Source: AP-15 sp963846635
GTDB taxonomy: Bacteria > Pseudomonadota > Alphaproteobacteria > ATCC43930 > CGMCC-115725
Assembly: GCA_963846635.1 (NCBI GenBank)
Contig: CAWJXM010000021.1
Location: 39,157-103,156 of the forward strand
DNA: 64,000 nucleotides
Reading direction: 5' to 3'
Shown: piece by piece, positions 36,664 to 46,403 of the stretch
Numbering within the stretch: position 1 is the first letter of the stretch
Layout of the letters: every line of letters starts with the position of its first letter
Made by a program: the position numbers and the translations under genes
Notes under the pieces: generated by a model
Told to the model about the DNA's origin: nothing
What the model saw: the letters and a program-made list of their open reading frames with translations, nothing else
Database searches by the model: none

Positions 36664-38118
36664 CTAAACGCCGGCGAGGTTCAGGATATCGACAATGGTA
36701 AAGTTGCCCTCGATCTCGCTCGGCAGGGTCGGCGTCCAGTTCGGGTAAAGGCTCAGATAGGACAAGGCGTCGCCGTTGAGTACGCCGATAAACGTTTCGG
36801 CAACGATACGGGCGGCGGTGTCGCCGAGCCGGTCGCCACGATACTGGCTGAACAACTCGGCAAGCAGGTAATACCAGAGATAGACGTGGCGCAGCTGGTC
36901 GTCGCTGAGCGGGATCGTCTTGTTGCCGAGTTCGGCGGCAATCCCGCGCAGGTCCGCCGGCCCCAAGATCCTCGCGGTTCCCAGAACGCGCGCGACATCG
37001 GGGCCCGAGGGCAGCATCAATGATTCGCTGCGCTGCAGGTTGCGCGTGGCAAGCGAGCGCTCCGGGGCGGCGACAAAGGTGGGCAGGACGCTGTTGGGTA
37101 GGTCGAGCAGCAACGTATTGATCTGCGGTTCGATGCGCTTGGCCCGCTGCGCCGGTTGCGCCGGGTTGCGATCGAAAAATTTGGAGAAATCGACCGCAAA
37201 AGCCGGAGTGACCGGGCCGCCGCGCAAATCGGTCCGCGGCGTCGTCGGCGCCCCCGGATTGGTCGGGAACAGGTTGAGCGTCTCGGCATTGTTGACGATG
37301 TAGCGCGAACGGATCGTGGCGTGGCCAAAGCGATAGGCACAAACCGAGAACTCGACCGGCATGTAGGGCTGGTGTCCTCGCGGCGGCCGGTAGAAGCGCG
37401 GCCCGTGGCGCACCACATCCTGAACGATGTCGATGCCGCAGATCAGCGGCAGGAACTCATGCACGATCATCCACTGATAGTGCCAGCGGAACAGCTGCTG
37501 GGCCGCGAGGAATATCGAATTTTCGAGATCTTCGGTGGTCGTGTTGGTCGTGGCCGGAGCGCCGAACGCATCGGTGAACTTGCCCGCCGTCAAGCCGTCA
37601 ACGATGGCGTTGTGGCATTTGATAAACGCATAGTGAAGCTGCGCCACCAGCAGGTTTTCGTCGTTGCGCGGGTCGCCGATTAGTGCCGTGCCCTGGCTGT
37701 TGCGCGCGAGATCGTGGTCGCCGCACAACAGCTTGGTTCCCGATGACGTGCTGTCATAGAGGTGGGGGCTGACGACCGGGCCCAAGCCGTAAAGGTTGGC
37801 AAGGTCGAGCGCGGGCGTGCGGAAGTTGCTGAGTGCGGCCGGGTCGGATTGCTGCTCGAGGCTCGAGGTCGGGTCGAAATCGAGATTGTGGTCGATGAAC
37901 TGCGCCAGATAGGTGACGCCGGCGGCGAGCACCGGGCTGTCGCGCGAGCCGTCTTCGAGGCCGGCATCCATGCAGCCGCCGGCGGCACCCATCTGTTCTG
38001 CCACGGCCTGGCCTGTCGGGGTTCGCGCATCGAGTTGCGGCAGCAACCGGCCAAAGCGGCCTTCCGGCGCATAAACGCCGAGCGGAACGGCACTGCCGCG
38101 CGAATTAAAACCGTGCAT
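36664..38118 (-). CDS. animal-type haem peroxidase family protein
   Basis: 484 residues from ATG 38118, chosen over 38163 because AAGGAGATCCGCC precedes it. It belongs to the peroxidase-cyclooxygenase superfamily: the distal site YLAQFIDHNLDFDPT carries the catalytic His and Asp, LLVAQLHYAFIKCHN the helix with a conserved Arg/His region, and YRFGHATIRSRY the proximal haem His. There is no signal peptide and no repeat or calcium-binding C-terminal domain, so it is a short cytoplasmic or non-classically exported form. Bacterial members oxidise halides or organic substrates; the role here is unknown. Convergent with the MetY fusion. Confidence 0.88.
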   Translation of the reverse strand: MHGFNSRGSAVPLGVYAPEGRFGRLLPQLDARTPTGQAVAEQMGAAGGCMDAGLEDGSRDSPVLAAGVTYLAQFIDHNLDFDPTSSLEQQSDPAALSNFRTPALDLANLYGLGPVVSPHLYDSTSSGTKLLCGDHDLARNSQGTALIGDPRNDENLLVAQLHYAFIKCHNAIVDGLTAGKFTDAFGAPATTNTTTEDLENSIFLAAQQLFRWHYQWMIVHEFLPLICGIDIVQDVVRHGPRFYRPPRGHQPYMPVEFSVCAYRFGHATIRSRYIVNNAETLNLFPTNPGAPTTPRTDLRGGPVTPAFAVDFSKFFDRNPAQPAQRAKRIEPQINTLLLDLPNSVLPTFVAAPERSLATRNLQRSESLMLPSGPDVARVLGTARILGPADLRGIAAELGNKTIPLSDDQLRHVYLWYYLLAELFSQYRGDRLGDTAARIVAETFIGVLNGDALSYLSLYPNWTPTLPSEIEGNFTIVDILNLAGV

Positions 38119-38710
38119 GGCGGATCTCCTTGGAAGGATTGGATTTCCGAATGGTTTCTTCACCCTGATTGAGGGCGGAGCGAAGGTGCAGCGTTAACGA
38201 CATTTATAGCGGGTTCTGCGAAGCGGAATGTGAACCCGTTCACAAACCGCTCCGGAATTTCACTAATCCTTGGGGTAAAACCGCTGTGTCCGGGTTGGCG
38301 GTTTGACCCGGCACACCGAGGCCGGTGAGCCGGACGATCATGGCCGGGGTAACCCGCTGCATCGTTTTGTCCCTCGCCCATTATTCTGCTCGCTTGCCCT
38401 AAAGCTGGTTGTGACCGGATTGACCCGCTCCTGACCCCAATCGTTTTGTTCGTATCTTTTTCGGGCAAGGGTTAAACAATCGTCAGCACGACGCGCGCCG
38501 CCGGCGAAAGTGGTGTGGCGGCCGGCGGCGGAGCGTACGCTGAGCCTGACGGCGGGAGGTTTGACCGCGGTCGTTAGCGGGCCTAGTTTTCGGCTGGTTG
38601 CGGCGAGCGCTGATTCGCGCTCAGGGTGCCGCACCCTGTTCGGGCGCAAACGTGACCGGTCTCGTAGCGTTGCGGGATGCGAGACGGATCATTGGCGAGG
38701 GGGCGGCGCG
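38119..38710. other. gene-free stretch upstream of the peroxidase and SDR genes
   Basis: The two flanking genes diverge across these 590 bases, so both promoters should lie here. The only clear signal is AAGGAGAT next to the peroxidase start. Open frames in the stretch have no recognisable features. Confidence 0.4.
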
Positions 38711-39495
38711 ATGGAATTGGGGTTGCGGGGGAAGAAGGCGCTGGTGACCGGGGCGTCGAAGGGGATCGGACGGGCCTGCGCCGAAGCCTTGGCCGAGGAA
38801 GGCTGCGACGTCGTGCTGGTATCGCGCACCGCCGCCGATCTCGAAACGGCGCGGGCCACGATCACCGCCAAGCACAATGTCGCGGTCAGGGTGTTTCCGC
38901 TCGATCTGTCGGATAGCCGCAATATCGACCGGCTCGCCGCCGAGTGCCCCGATACCGAGATCCTGATCAACAACGCCGGTGCCATTCCCGGCGGCAATAT
39001 CGATACGGTCGACGAGGCCCGCTGGCGCGAGGCCTGGGACCTCAAAGTATTCGGCTATATCAACATGACCCGGCGGTTTTATGCGCTGATGCGCGAGCGC
39101 AAGCAGGGGGTCATCATCAATATCCTCGGGTGCGGCCGGCGAAAACCCGGATTTCGACTATATCGCCGGGTCCTCGGGCAATGCCTCATTGATGGCGTTC
39201 ACCCGCGCGATGGGCGGCACCTCGCCGCGTGACGGGATCCGCGTCGTCGGCATCAATCCCGGTCCGGTGTTGACCGAGCGGCTGATCACCTTGACGCGGC
39301 AGCGCGCGCAATTGCGCCTCGGCGATGCCGAGCGCTGGCCGGAATTGATGCAGGGCCATGCCTTTGGTCGCGCCGCCAAGCCCGAAGAGATCGCCTGGAT
39401 GGCGGCATTTCTCGCTTCCGATAAATCCGGCCTACACCACCGGCTCGATCATCACGATCGATGGCGGCGGCTCAAGCCGACGATCGTCGCTTTGA
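38711..39495 (+). pseudogene. SDR family oxidoreductase with two single-base frameshifts
   Basis: From ATG 38711 the protein reads as a normal SDR: ALVTGASKGIGRACAEALAE, INNAGAIPGGN. Near 39128 one extra G turns the expected IGAAGENPDFDYIAGSSGN into nonsense; the proper frame resumes and runs through MAFTRAMGGTSPRDGIRVVG to about 39428. There a second extra G precedes YTTGSIITIDGGGS, read in the third frame to TGA at 39495. Removing both G gives one intact 260-residue enzyme, including the catalytic Tyr. Two insertions in G/C-rich runs look like consensus errors or early decay. Confidence 0.8.
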
Positions 39496-39666
39496 ACACC
39501 TAAGCGATGCGTCTTCTCCATCTCGATGGCGAGCACTTCGAAACCCTCTTCTCCGACCGCTCGGTGGGTGGCATGAGATCGACCGAGACCCTAGATTTAA
39601 TCACGATGCTGCCATTAATGGCCGCCGAGCGCCCGCAAAGCGACATCGGCCGACCGTTGCGATATC

Positions 39667-41793
39667 GTGTCCGAATTCCGCCCGGCGGGCGACCAGCCGC
39701 AGGCGATCGCGGAACTGTGCGAGGGCATCCAGCGCGGCGAACGCGAACAGGTGCTGCTCGGCGTCACCGGCTCGGGCAAGACCTTTACAATGGCCCATGT
39801 CATCGCCAATACCGGGCGGCCGGCAATCATTCTTGCTCCGAACAAGACTTTGGCGGCGCAGCTCTACGGCGAGATGAAGAGTTTCTTTCCAGAAAACGCG
39901 GTCGAATATTTTGTTTCGTACTATGATTATTATCAGCCCGAGGCGTACGTCCCGCGCACCGACACCTATGTCGAAAAGGAGTCTTCCCTAAACGAAGAGA
40001 TCGACCGGATGCGCCACTCGGCGACCCGTGCGATCCTCGAACGCCGCGATGTCATCGTCGTCGCCAGCGTGTCATGCATTTACGGTATCGGCTCGGTCGA
40101 GACCTATTCGCAGATGACGCTGTCACTCGCCAGAGGAGACCGCATCAACCGCACTCAGCTATTGGCGCGCTTTGTCGAGTTGCAGTATCGGCGCAACGAC
40201 CACAATTTTGTGCGCGGTGCCTTCCGGGTGCGCGGCGACACAATCGAATTGTTTCCGGCGCATTACGAAGACCGTGCCTGGCGGCTGTCATTGTTCGGCG
40301 ACGAGATCGAGGCAATCCACGAGATCGACCCGCTGACCGGAGAAAAGACCGCAGCATTGCAGTCGATCAAAGTCTACGCCAACAGCCATTATGTGACGCC
40401 GCGGCCGACGTTGTTGCAGGCGATCGAGCAGATCAAGCGCGACCTGAAAATCCGCCTCAACGAATTGTTTGCCGAAGGCAAATTGCTGGAGGCACAGCGG
40501 CTCGAACAGCGCACGAATTTCGACCTTGAAATGATCGAGGCGACCGGCAGCTGCGCCGGGATCGAGAACTATTCACGTTATCTGACCGGCCGCCGCCCCG
40601 GCGAGCCACCCCCGACATTTTTTGAATATATGCCGCGCGACGCATTGGTGTTTGTCGACGAGAGTCATGTCACCGTGCCGCAATTGGGCGGCATGTTCCG
40701 CGGTGACTGGATGCGCAAGAGCACGCTCGCCGAATATGGCTTCCGACTGCCGTCCTGCACCGATAACCGGCCGCTCAAATTTGAAGAATGGGACGCGATG
40801 CGGGGCCAGACCGTCTTTGTATCGGCGACGCCGGGTCCGTGGGAGATGGATCGCACCGGCGGCGTCTTTGTCGAGCAGATCGTACGCCCGACCGGTCTCG
40901 TCGACCCGCCCTGCATTATCCGCCCGGTCGAGACCCAGGTCGATGATCTGATGGCCGAATGCCGCGAGGAGGCGGCCAAAGGCCATCGGGTGATGGTCAC
41001 GACGTTGACCAAAAAAATGGCCGAGGCGCTGACCGAGTATCTGCACGAGGCCGGTATTCGGGTGCGCTATATGCATTCCGATGTCGATACCCTGGAGCGT
41101 ATCGAGATCATCCGCGATCTGCGGCTCGGCGTGTTCGACGTATTGATCGGGATCAACCTGCTGCGCGAAGGGCTCGATATCCCCGAATGCGCGCTGATGG
41201 CGGTGCTCGACGCCGACAAGGAGGGCTATCTGCGCTCGCGTACCTCGCTGATCCAGACGATCGGCCGTGCTGCCCGCCACATCGATGGGCGTGCGATCCT
41301 GTACGCCGACCGCATGACCAACAGCCTCAAGGCGGCGATCGATGAAACCAACCGCCGCCGCGAGAAGCAGCAGGCCTACAATGCGGCGCATGGGATCACG
41401 CCGGAAAGCGTGCGGCGCGGCATCGCCGACATTCTCGAAAGCGTCTATGAGCGCGACCATGTGACCTTTGGCCTGTCGGAGGGCGAAGCCGCGCATTACC
41501 AGGGAGCCAGTCTGCAGGCGGTGATCGCCGATCTCGAAAAGCGCATGCGCGAGGCGGCCGCCGATCTTGAATTCGAGGAGGCGGCGCGATTGCGCGACGA
41601 AATTCGCCGCCTCGAACAGGCCGACCTTGGACTGCCGGTGGCGGCAAACGCAAATGCCGGGCGCGGCAGACCGGTGAGCAATAGCGAGGGTCCGCGTGGC
41701 CGCTCGACCGCAGGTCGCGCCGGCGTTTCGGCGCGCGATGTCACCCGTGCCAAGATGCGGGCCCGCAAGGAACGCCGTGCCGGTCGACGCTGA
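39667..41793 (+). CDS. uvrB: excinuclease ABC subunit UvrB
   Basis: 708 residues. Damage-verifying helicase of nucleotide excision repair. Walker A is LLGVTGSGKTFTMA, the beta-hairpin region is YYDYYQPEAYVPRTDTYVEK, motif VI is TIGRAARHIDG, and a C-terminal UVR domain (ADLEKRMREAAADLEFEEAA) binds UvrC or UvrA. The only possible start before the conserved VSEFRPAGDQP is GTG 39667, since a stop lies in frame at 39616; no strong ribosome site precedes it. A basic tail of about 60 residues extends beyond the UVR domain. Confidence 0.96.
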   Translation: MSEFRPAGDQPQAIAELCEGIQRGEREQVLLGVTGSGKTFTMAHVIANTGRPAIILAPNKTLAAQLYGEMKSFFPENAVEYFVSYYDYYQPEAYVPRTDTYVEKESSLNEEIDRMRHSATRAILERRDVIVVASVSCIYGIGSVETYSQMTLSLARGDRINRTQLLARFVELQYRRNDHNFVRGAFRVRGDTIELFPAHYEDRAWRLSLFGDEIEAIHEIDPLTGEKTAALQSIKVYANSHYVTPRPTLLQAIEQIKRDLKIRLNELFAEGKLLEAQRLEQRTNFDLEMIEATGSCAGIENYSRYLTGRRPGEPPPTFFEYMPRDALVFVDESHVTVPQLGGMFRGDWMRKSTLAEYGFRLPSCTDNRPLKFEEWDAMRGQTVFVSATPGPWEMDRTGGVFVEQIVRPTGLVDPPCIIRPVETQVDDLMAECREEAAKGHRVMVTTLTKKMAEALTEYLHEAGIRVRYMHSDVDTLERIEIIRDLRLGVFDVLIGINLLREGLDIPECALMAVLDADKEGYLRSRTSLIQTIGRAARHIDGRAILYADRMTNSLKAAIDETNRRREKQQAYNAAHGITPESVRRGIADILESVYERDHVTFGLSEGEAAHYQGASLQAVIADLEKRMREAAADLEFEEAARLRDEIRRLEQADLGLPVAANANAGRGRPVSNSEGPRGRSTAGRAGVSARDVTRAKMRARKERRAGRR

Positions 41794-42613
41794 TCTCGGC
41801 CCTGATGGCGGCCCAGACGAAACGGAGGAGCTGACCGGCGCAGTTCCGGTCCCGCCCGTGCCGCGCACGGCGCTGGTCACCGGTGGCGGGCGGCGCATTG
41901 GGCGGGCCTTGGCGATCGCTTTGGCCGAAGATGGTTTCTCGGTGGCTGTCCACTATCACCAATCACGTGCGGCGGCCGAAGCGGTCGTCGCTACGATCCG
42001 CGCCATGGGCGGGAAAGCGGTGGCACTCGCGGCCGATCTACGTGACGAAGACGCGGTTCGCGGCTTGCTGGCGGCGACCGAGCGCGCTTTTGGTCCCGTC
42101 GGCTGTCTGGTCAACAACGCGTCGGTGTTTGAGAACGACTCGGTCGAAACGGCAACTCGCGAGAGCTGGGACGAGCACCTCGCGGTCAATCTGCGAGCGC
42201 CCTTTGTACTGATCCAGGAGATGTCGGCGCGGCTGCCGTCCGAAGCCGGCGGCGTCGTGATCAACCTGCTCGATGAGCGCGTTTGGTCGCTCACTCCCCA
42301 TTTTGTTTCATATACGCTGTCGAAAGCGGGGCTGTGGACCTTGACGCAGACGATGGCGCTGGCGCTGGCGCCGCGCATCCGCGTCAATGGCATTGGACCG
42401 GGTCCAACCCTGCCCAGCCCGCGACAGAGCCGGGAACAGTTCCTGCACCAGTTTGCGGAAATGCCGCTTGGTCGCGGGACGAGCCCGCAGGAAATCGCCG
42501 CCGCGATGCGGTTCATTATCGCCGCACCTGCTATGACCGGGCAAATGATTGCGCTCGACGGCGGCCAGCATTTGGGTTGGGCGCAGCCGCAACGGATATC
42601 GTTGACAGAATAA
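41777..42613 (+). CDS. SDR family oxidoreductase, FolM/pteridine-reductase-like
   Basis: 278 residues from GTG 41777, overlapping the end of uvrB by 17 bases, with AAGGA just upstream. The cofactor loop is ALVTGGGRRIGRALAI, with the RR typical of pteridine reductases, then VNNASVFEND. The catalytic region is NLLDERVWSLTPHFVSYTLS with Tyr and the following Lys. The end GPGPTLPSPRQS is shared by the FolM-like dihydromonapterin reductase group. It probably reduces a pterin or related compound using NADPH. Coupled to uvrB by overlap. Confidence 0.87.
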   Translation: MPVDADLGPDGGPDETEELTGAVPVPPVPRTALVTGGGRRIGRALAIALAEDGFSVAVHYHQSRAAAEAVVATIRAMGGKAVALAADLRDEDAVRGLLAATERAFGPVGCLVNNASVFENDSVETATRESWDEHLAVNLRAPFVLIQEMSARLPSEAGGVVINLLDERVWSLTPHFVSYTLSKAGLWTLTQTMALALAPRIRVNGIGPGPTLPSPRQSREQFLHQFAEMPLGRGTSPQEIAAAMRFIIAAPAMTGQMIALDGGQHLGWAQPQRISLTE

Positions 42614-42909
42614 TGACTCGCGCACTGCGCGAAATTGACGCTCGTGTAGGACGTTGCCGCAATCTTCGGCATCATCAGAGTTGCGAGGACCAGAAACGGG
42701 CATTGGCGACTTGTTCACAGGAAACGTGACCAATGGGGGGCTGCGGTTTCCGAAGCTCGGGAGCCACTCAAGCTCCGATTTTGTTAACTATCTTTCTCGA
42801 AACCCTTGTGAAATCAGTGTCTTGCAAATTCGCCTATTTTTTAGGCAATTGTCAGAAACTCTTTGCCAAGGCGATTTTTCATCTCAATTCACCCCCGTTT
42901 TCAACAGAG

Positions 42910-42918
42910 TTATCCACA
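42910..42918 (+). promoter_or_regulatory. perfect DnaA box upstream of uvrC
   Basis: TTATCCACA, 37 bases before the uvrC start, within an AT-rich 340-base gap (42614-42954). A weaker match TTGTTCACA lies at 42711-42719. One strong box next to a repair gene fits DnaA control or chance; it is not enough for an origin. The gap holds no gene. Confidence 0.4.
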
Positions 42919-42954
42919 GTTTTCATGGATATCGCTGCACCGATTTGAATTTCG

Positions 42955-45186
42955 ATGCAGTCACAACCAGTTGACCCAGTGATGACCGAGCCTGGTTTGC
43001 CGACAACCGCTCGCGGACGTCCTGTTCGAAGGCGCAAGCCGCTGCCGATGGATCCGCGGCGAGCGCCGGAAGGCGTCACCGCCGAGCCGCTTGCGCCTGA
43101 AACGGATGCTGCAGCGCCGATCGCTGAGAGCGAAACCGATCTCGACAGTGAGCGGCAGGCGCCGAGCGCAGCAACCGGAATAGCGCGTGGTCTCGCGGTT
43201 ATCCGAGCGGCGCTACGAACAATGCCGGCCACCCCTGGCGTCTATCGCATGCTCGATCGCAAGGGCGATGCGCTCTATGTCGGCAAGGCCCGAAACCTGC
43301 GAAACCGAGTTCAGAATTACGCCCACCCCGCGGGCCTGTCGAACCGCTTGCAGCGGATGGTCGCCGAGACGACAGCGATGGAGATCGTCTCGACCCACAC
43401 CGAGGCGGAGGCACTGCTGCTCGAATGCAATCTGATCAAGCGGCTGATGCCGCGGTTCAACGTTCTACTGCGCGACGACAAATCGTTTCCGCTGATCCAT
43501 TTGACCGCCGATCACGAGTTTCCGCAGCTCACCAAGTATCGCGGCGCGCAAAAGGAAGAGGGTGATTATTTTGGGCCGTTCGCCTCGGCGGGAGCCGTCA
43601 ACCGCACGCTGGTGACGTTGCAAAAGGCATTTTTGCTGCGCTCGTGCAGCAACAGCATTTTTTCGAACCGCACGCGCCCGTGTCTGCTGCATCAGATCAA
43701 GCGATGCAGCGCACCCTGTGTCGGACGAATCAGCCGTGAGGACTATTCGGCCCTGATCAAAGAGGCGCGCGCCTTTTTATCGGGCGGTAGCGACGCGGTG
43801 CAGCAACGTTTGGCGGCGGAGATGCAGGAGGCGGCGGCGGACCTCGATTTCGAAGCGGCTGGGCTTATTCGTGATCGAATTCGGGCGCTGACCCTGGTCC
43901 AGGGGCATCAGGACATTCACGTGCCGGGGATTGTCGATGCCGATGTCATCGCGGCCCATCAGGAAGGCGGGCAGACCTGCGTTCAGGTGTTCTTTTTCCG
44001 CGGCGGTCAAAATTGGGGCAATCGCGCGTATTTCCCGAGCCACGACCGCCAGCTGTTGGTCGAGGAGGTGCTCGGGTCATTTGTCGGCCAGTTCTACGAC
44101 AAACGGTTGAAGCCGCCTTTGGTGCTGCTGAGCCACCGGTTGAACGAGCAGGAACTGATCGAGGAAGCGCTGTCGCTTGGCGGTGGGCGCGTGACCTTGG
44201 CCGTGCCGCAGCGCGGCGACAAAAAAAAGCTCGTTGATCGTGTCGTCGCTGCGGCCCGCGAAGCGCTGGGCCGCCGCCTCGCCGAGAGCGCTTCGCAGCG
44301 CCGCCTTCTCGAAGGTGTCGCCGCCGCGTTCGGGCTCGATGGCGTGCCGAGCCGCATCGAGGTTTACGACAACAGCCATATCCAAGGAACAAATGCGGTG
44401 GGTGCGATGATCGTCGCCGGGCCGGAAGGGCTGATCAAGGGGGCCTATCGCAAATTCACGATACGCGGCACCAAATCCGCGCTCGCCGCGACGCGCGGTC
44501 AAGAAGCAGCCCCTCACTCCGACCCTCTCTCCGCGCGCGGGGAGAGGGAGCAACCCGCGGATCCCCGGATCAAGTCCGGGGAGGAGGGTGAGAGGGAATC
44601 TGCGTCGGATGCAGCAACTATCCAGGCAGAGGACGAGGCCGTCGCCGGCGGCGATGATTACGCAATGATGCGCGAAGTGTTGCTGCGCCGGTTTGGCCGC
44701 GCCCTCAAAGAGGATCCGGACCGCGAACGCGGCGGCTGGCCCGATCTGGTGCTGATTGATGGCGGGCAGGGCCAGCTCAACATCGCGCAGGGTGTGCTCG
44801 ACGAACTCGGCATCACCGATGTCGCGATCGTCGGCATCGCCAAGGGGCCGGATCGCAACGCCGGCCGCGAGCGGTTTTTTATCCCCGGGCGCTCGCCATT
44901 CTCGCTCGAGCCGCGCGACCCGGTTCTGTATTTTCTGCAGCGGCTACGCGATGAGGCGCACCGTTTCGCGATCGGCACCCACCGTGCCCGGCGCACCAAG
45001 GCGATCGGCCGCTCGCCGCTCGACGAGATCGCCGGGATCGGCGCCCGGCGCAAGCAGGCGCTGTTGCATCATTTCGGCTCGGCCCGCGCCGTCGCCCGCG
45101 CCGGGCTCGGCGAACTCGAGCGCGTCGCCGGCATCAACAAAACTGTCGCGCAAAAAATTTACGATCGCTTTCATGACAATGGCTAA
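42955..45186 (+). CDS. uvrC: excinuclease ABC subunit UvrC
   Basis: 743 residues, about 100 more than usual. After a non-conserved leader of about 85 residues comes the GIY-YIG nuclease domain (PATPGVYRMLDRKGDALYVG), the Cys cluster CLLHQIKRCSAPCVG, the UVR helix, and the RNase-H-like nuclease with VYDNSHIQGTNAVGAM and VLIDGGQGQLNIA, then a double HhH (IAGIGARRKQALLHHFGS). Within the second nuclease domain, between AYRKFTIRGT and DDYAMMREVL, about 50 residues of low-complexity acidic/basic sequence are inserted, coded mostly by a palindromic repeat (44510-44596). Confidence 0.95.
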   Translation: MQSQPVDPVMTEPGLPTTARGRPVRRRKPLPMDPRRAPEGVTAEPLAPETDAAAPIAESETDLDSERQAPSAATGIARGLAVIRAALRTMPATPGVYRMLDRKGDALYVGKARNLRNRVQNYAHPAGLSNRLQRMVAETTAMEIVSTHTEAEALLLECNLIKRLMPRFNVLLRDDKSFPLIHLTADHEFPQLTKYRGAQKEEGDYFGPFASAGAVNRTLVTLQKAFLLRSCSNSIFSNRTRPCLLHQIKRCSAPCVGRISREDYSALIKEARAFLSGGSDAVQQRLAAEMQEAAADLDFEAAGLIRDRIRALTLVQGHQDIHVPGIVDADVIAAHQEGGQTCVQVFFFRGGQNWGNRAYFPSHDRQLLVEEVLGSFVGQFYDKRLKPPLVLLSHRLNEQELIEEALSLGGGRVTLAVPQRGDKKKLVDRVVAAAREALGRRLAESASQRRLLEGVAAAFGLDGVPSRIEVYDNSHIQGTNAVGAMIVAGPEGLIKGAYRKFTIRGTKSALAATRGQEAAPHSDPLSARGEREQPADPRIKSGEEGERESASDAATIQAEDEAVAGGDDYAMMREVLLRRFGRALKEDPDRERGGWPDLVLIDGGQGQLNIAQGVLDELGITDVAIVGIAKGPDRNAGRERFFIPGRSPFSLEPRDPVLYFLQRLRDEAHRFAIGTHRARRTKAIGRSPLDEIAGIGARRKQALLHHFGSARAVARAGLGELERVAGINKTVAQKIYDRFHDNG
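44510..44596. repeat. palindromic repeat inserted in frame inside uvrC
   Basis: Two nested stems: CCCTCTCTCCGC / GCGGGGAGAGGG and GGATCCCCGGA / TCCGGGGAGG, framed by CCCCTCACTC and GAGGGTGAGAGG. The first stem matches the copy next to trpA, the second the copy at 32538. Counted from outer arm to outer arm it is 87 bases, 29 codons, and leaves the uvrC frame intact. Confidence 0.85.
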
Positions 45187-45230
45187 GATCACGTTGTTAG
45201 CCAGAAGATGCTCATAGGAAGGGGTGGCGC

Positions 45231-45800
45231 GTGCCATTGACCAGCCTGCCCAACCTGCTGACCCTGTCGCGCATCCTGGTCATCCCGCTGGTGATCGCGA
45301 GCTTTTATGTAGAGGGCGACTACGCGCGCTGGTTTGCCTGCGCTTTGTTCTCGGCGGCTGGTGTTACCGATTGGCTCGACGGGCATATGGCGCGTCGTTG
45401 GCAGCAGCAATCCGAGATCGGCCGGTTTCTCGATCCGATCGCCGACAAGCTTCTGGTTGCGGCGACGCTGTTCATGCTGACGACATTTGGCCGGCTGTCA
45501 GCCGGCGCGGTTTTTCCGGCGCTGGTGATCCTGTGCCGCGAGATCCTGGTGTCGGGTTTGCGCGAATATCTGGCGGGTTTGCGGGTCGGGATGCCGGTCT
45601 CGCGGCTCGCCAAATGGAAGACCACGATCCAGATGGTCGCGATCGGGTTTCTTATCGTCGGCGACGCCGGCCCAAGCTTTGTGCCGGTCGCTGCGATCGG
45701 CGAGACCTTGTTGTGGATTGCCGCCCTCCTCACCTTGGTAACCGGCTATGATTATCTGCGCGCCGGGACTGCCGCATATTACCCGGCCGCGCCGTGCTGA
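45231..45800 (+). CDS. pgsA: CDP-diacylglycerol--glycerol-3-phosphate 3-phosphatidyltransferase
   Basis: 189 residues from GTG 45231 (AGGAAGGGG upstream). Makes phosphatidylglycerol phosphate at the inner membrane. The CDP-alcohol phosphotransferase signature is complete: DWLDGHMARR, then EIGRFLDPIADK, giving D-x2-DG-x2-AR-x8-G-x3-D-x3-D. About five transmembrane helices. It sits between uvrC and mobB, the standard order in Rhodospirillales. Confidence 0.95.
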   Translation: MPLTSLPNLLTLSRILVIPLVIASFYVEGDYARWFACALFSAAGVTDWLDGHMARRWQQQSEIGRFLDPIADKLLVAATLFMLTTFGRLSAGAVFPALVILCREILVSGLREYLAGLRVGMPVSRLAKWKTTIQMVAIGFLIVGDAGPSFVPVAAIGETLLWIAALLTLVTGYDYLRAGTAAYYPAAPC

Positions 45801-45893
45801 TGCGATCGGCCGCGGTAAATCGCGTCATCCGGCCTAAAAGGCGTTGTCGTAGCCGCGCTCGGGTGCGAACTGATTGGCGGCGGATGAGCGGAG

Positions 45894-46403
45894 ATGCGTA
45901 TTTTTGGCCTTGCTGGTTGGAGTGGGAGCGGCAAGACGACGCTGATGACAGCGTTGATCCCCGAATTCGTCGCACGCGGTATCACCGTGTCGACCATTAA
46001 GCATGCCCACCACGCTTTCGATATCGATCAGCCTGGGAAGGATTCGTGGCGCCATCGTGAAGCCGGCGCCAGTGAGGTCATGATTGTCTCGCAACGCCGT
46101 TGGGCGCTGATGCACGAATTGCGGGATGAGCCCGAACCCACCCTCGATGCGCTCCTGCCGCGGATCACGCCGGTCGATCTGCTGCTGATCGAAGGATTTA
46201 AGCGGCATCCGCATCCCAAGATCGAGGTGTACCGCCCCTCGCTCGGCAAGCCGGCCTTGCATTCCGATGATCCGTTCGTGGTCGCGGTCGCCTCTGACGT
46301 AAGGCTATGCGAACTGAACCTGCCCTGCCTGCCGCTCGGCTCCCCGGCGGTGATCGCGGACTTTATCCTGCGGCATGAGGGACAAGCGCGATGGCCCAGC
46401 TAA
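45894..46403 (+). CDS. mobB: molybdopterin-guanine dinucleotide biosynthesis protein MobB
   Basis: 169 residues. A P-loop GTPase that assists MobA in attaching GMP to molybdopterin. Walker A is LAGWSGSGKTTLMTAL; STIKHAHHAFDIDQPGKDS and LLLIEGFKRHPHPKIEVYR are family segments. Its end overlaps moeA by 13 bases, so it is coupled to the molybdenum cofactor genes downstream. No mobA is in the window. Confidence 0.94.
   Translation: MRIFGLAGWSGSGKTTLMTALIPEFVARGITVSTIKHAHHAFDIDQPGKDSWRHREAGASEVMIVSQRRWALMHELRDEPEPTLDALLPRITPVDLLLIEGFKRHPHPKIEVYRPSLGKPALHSDDPFVVAVASDVRLCELNLPCLPLGSPAVIADFILRHEGQARWPS

Noticed and set aside
42614..42954. Replication origin before uvrC
   Set aside because: Only one strong DnaA box; no cluster and no origin-linked genes.
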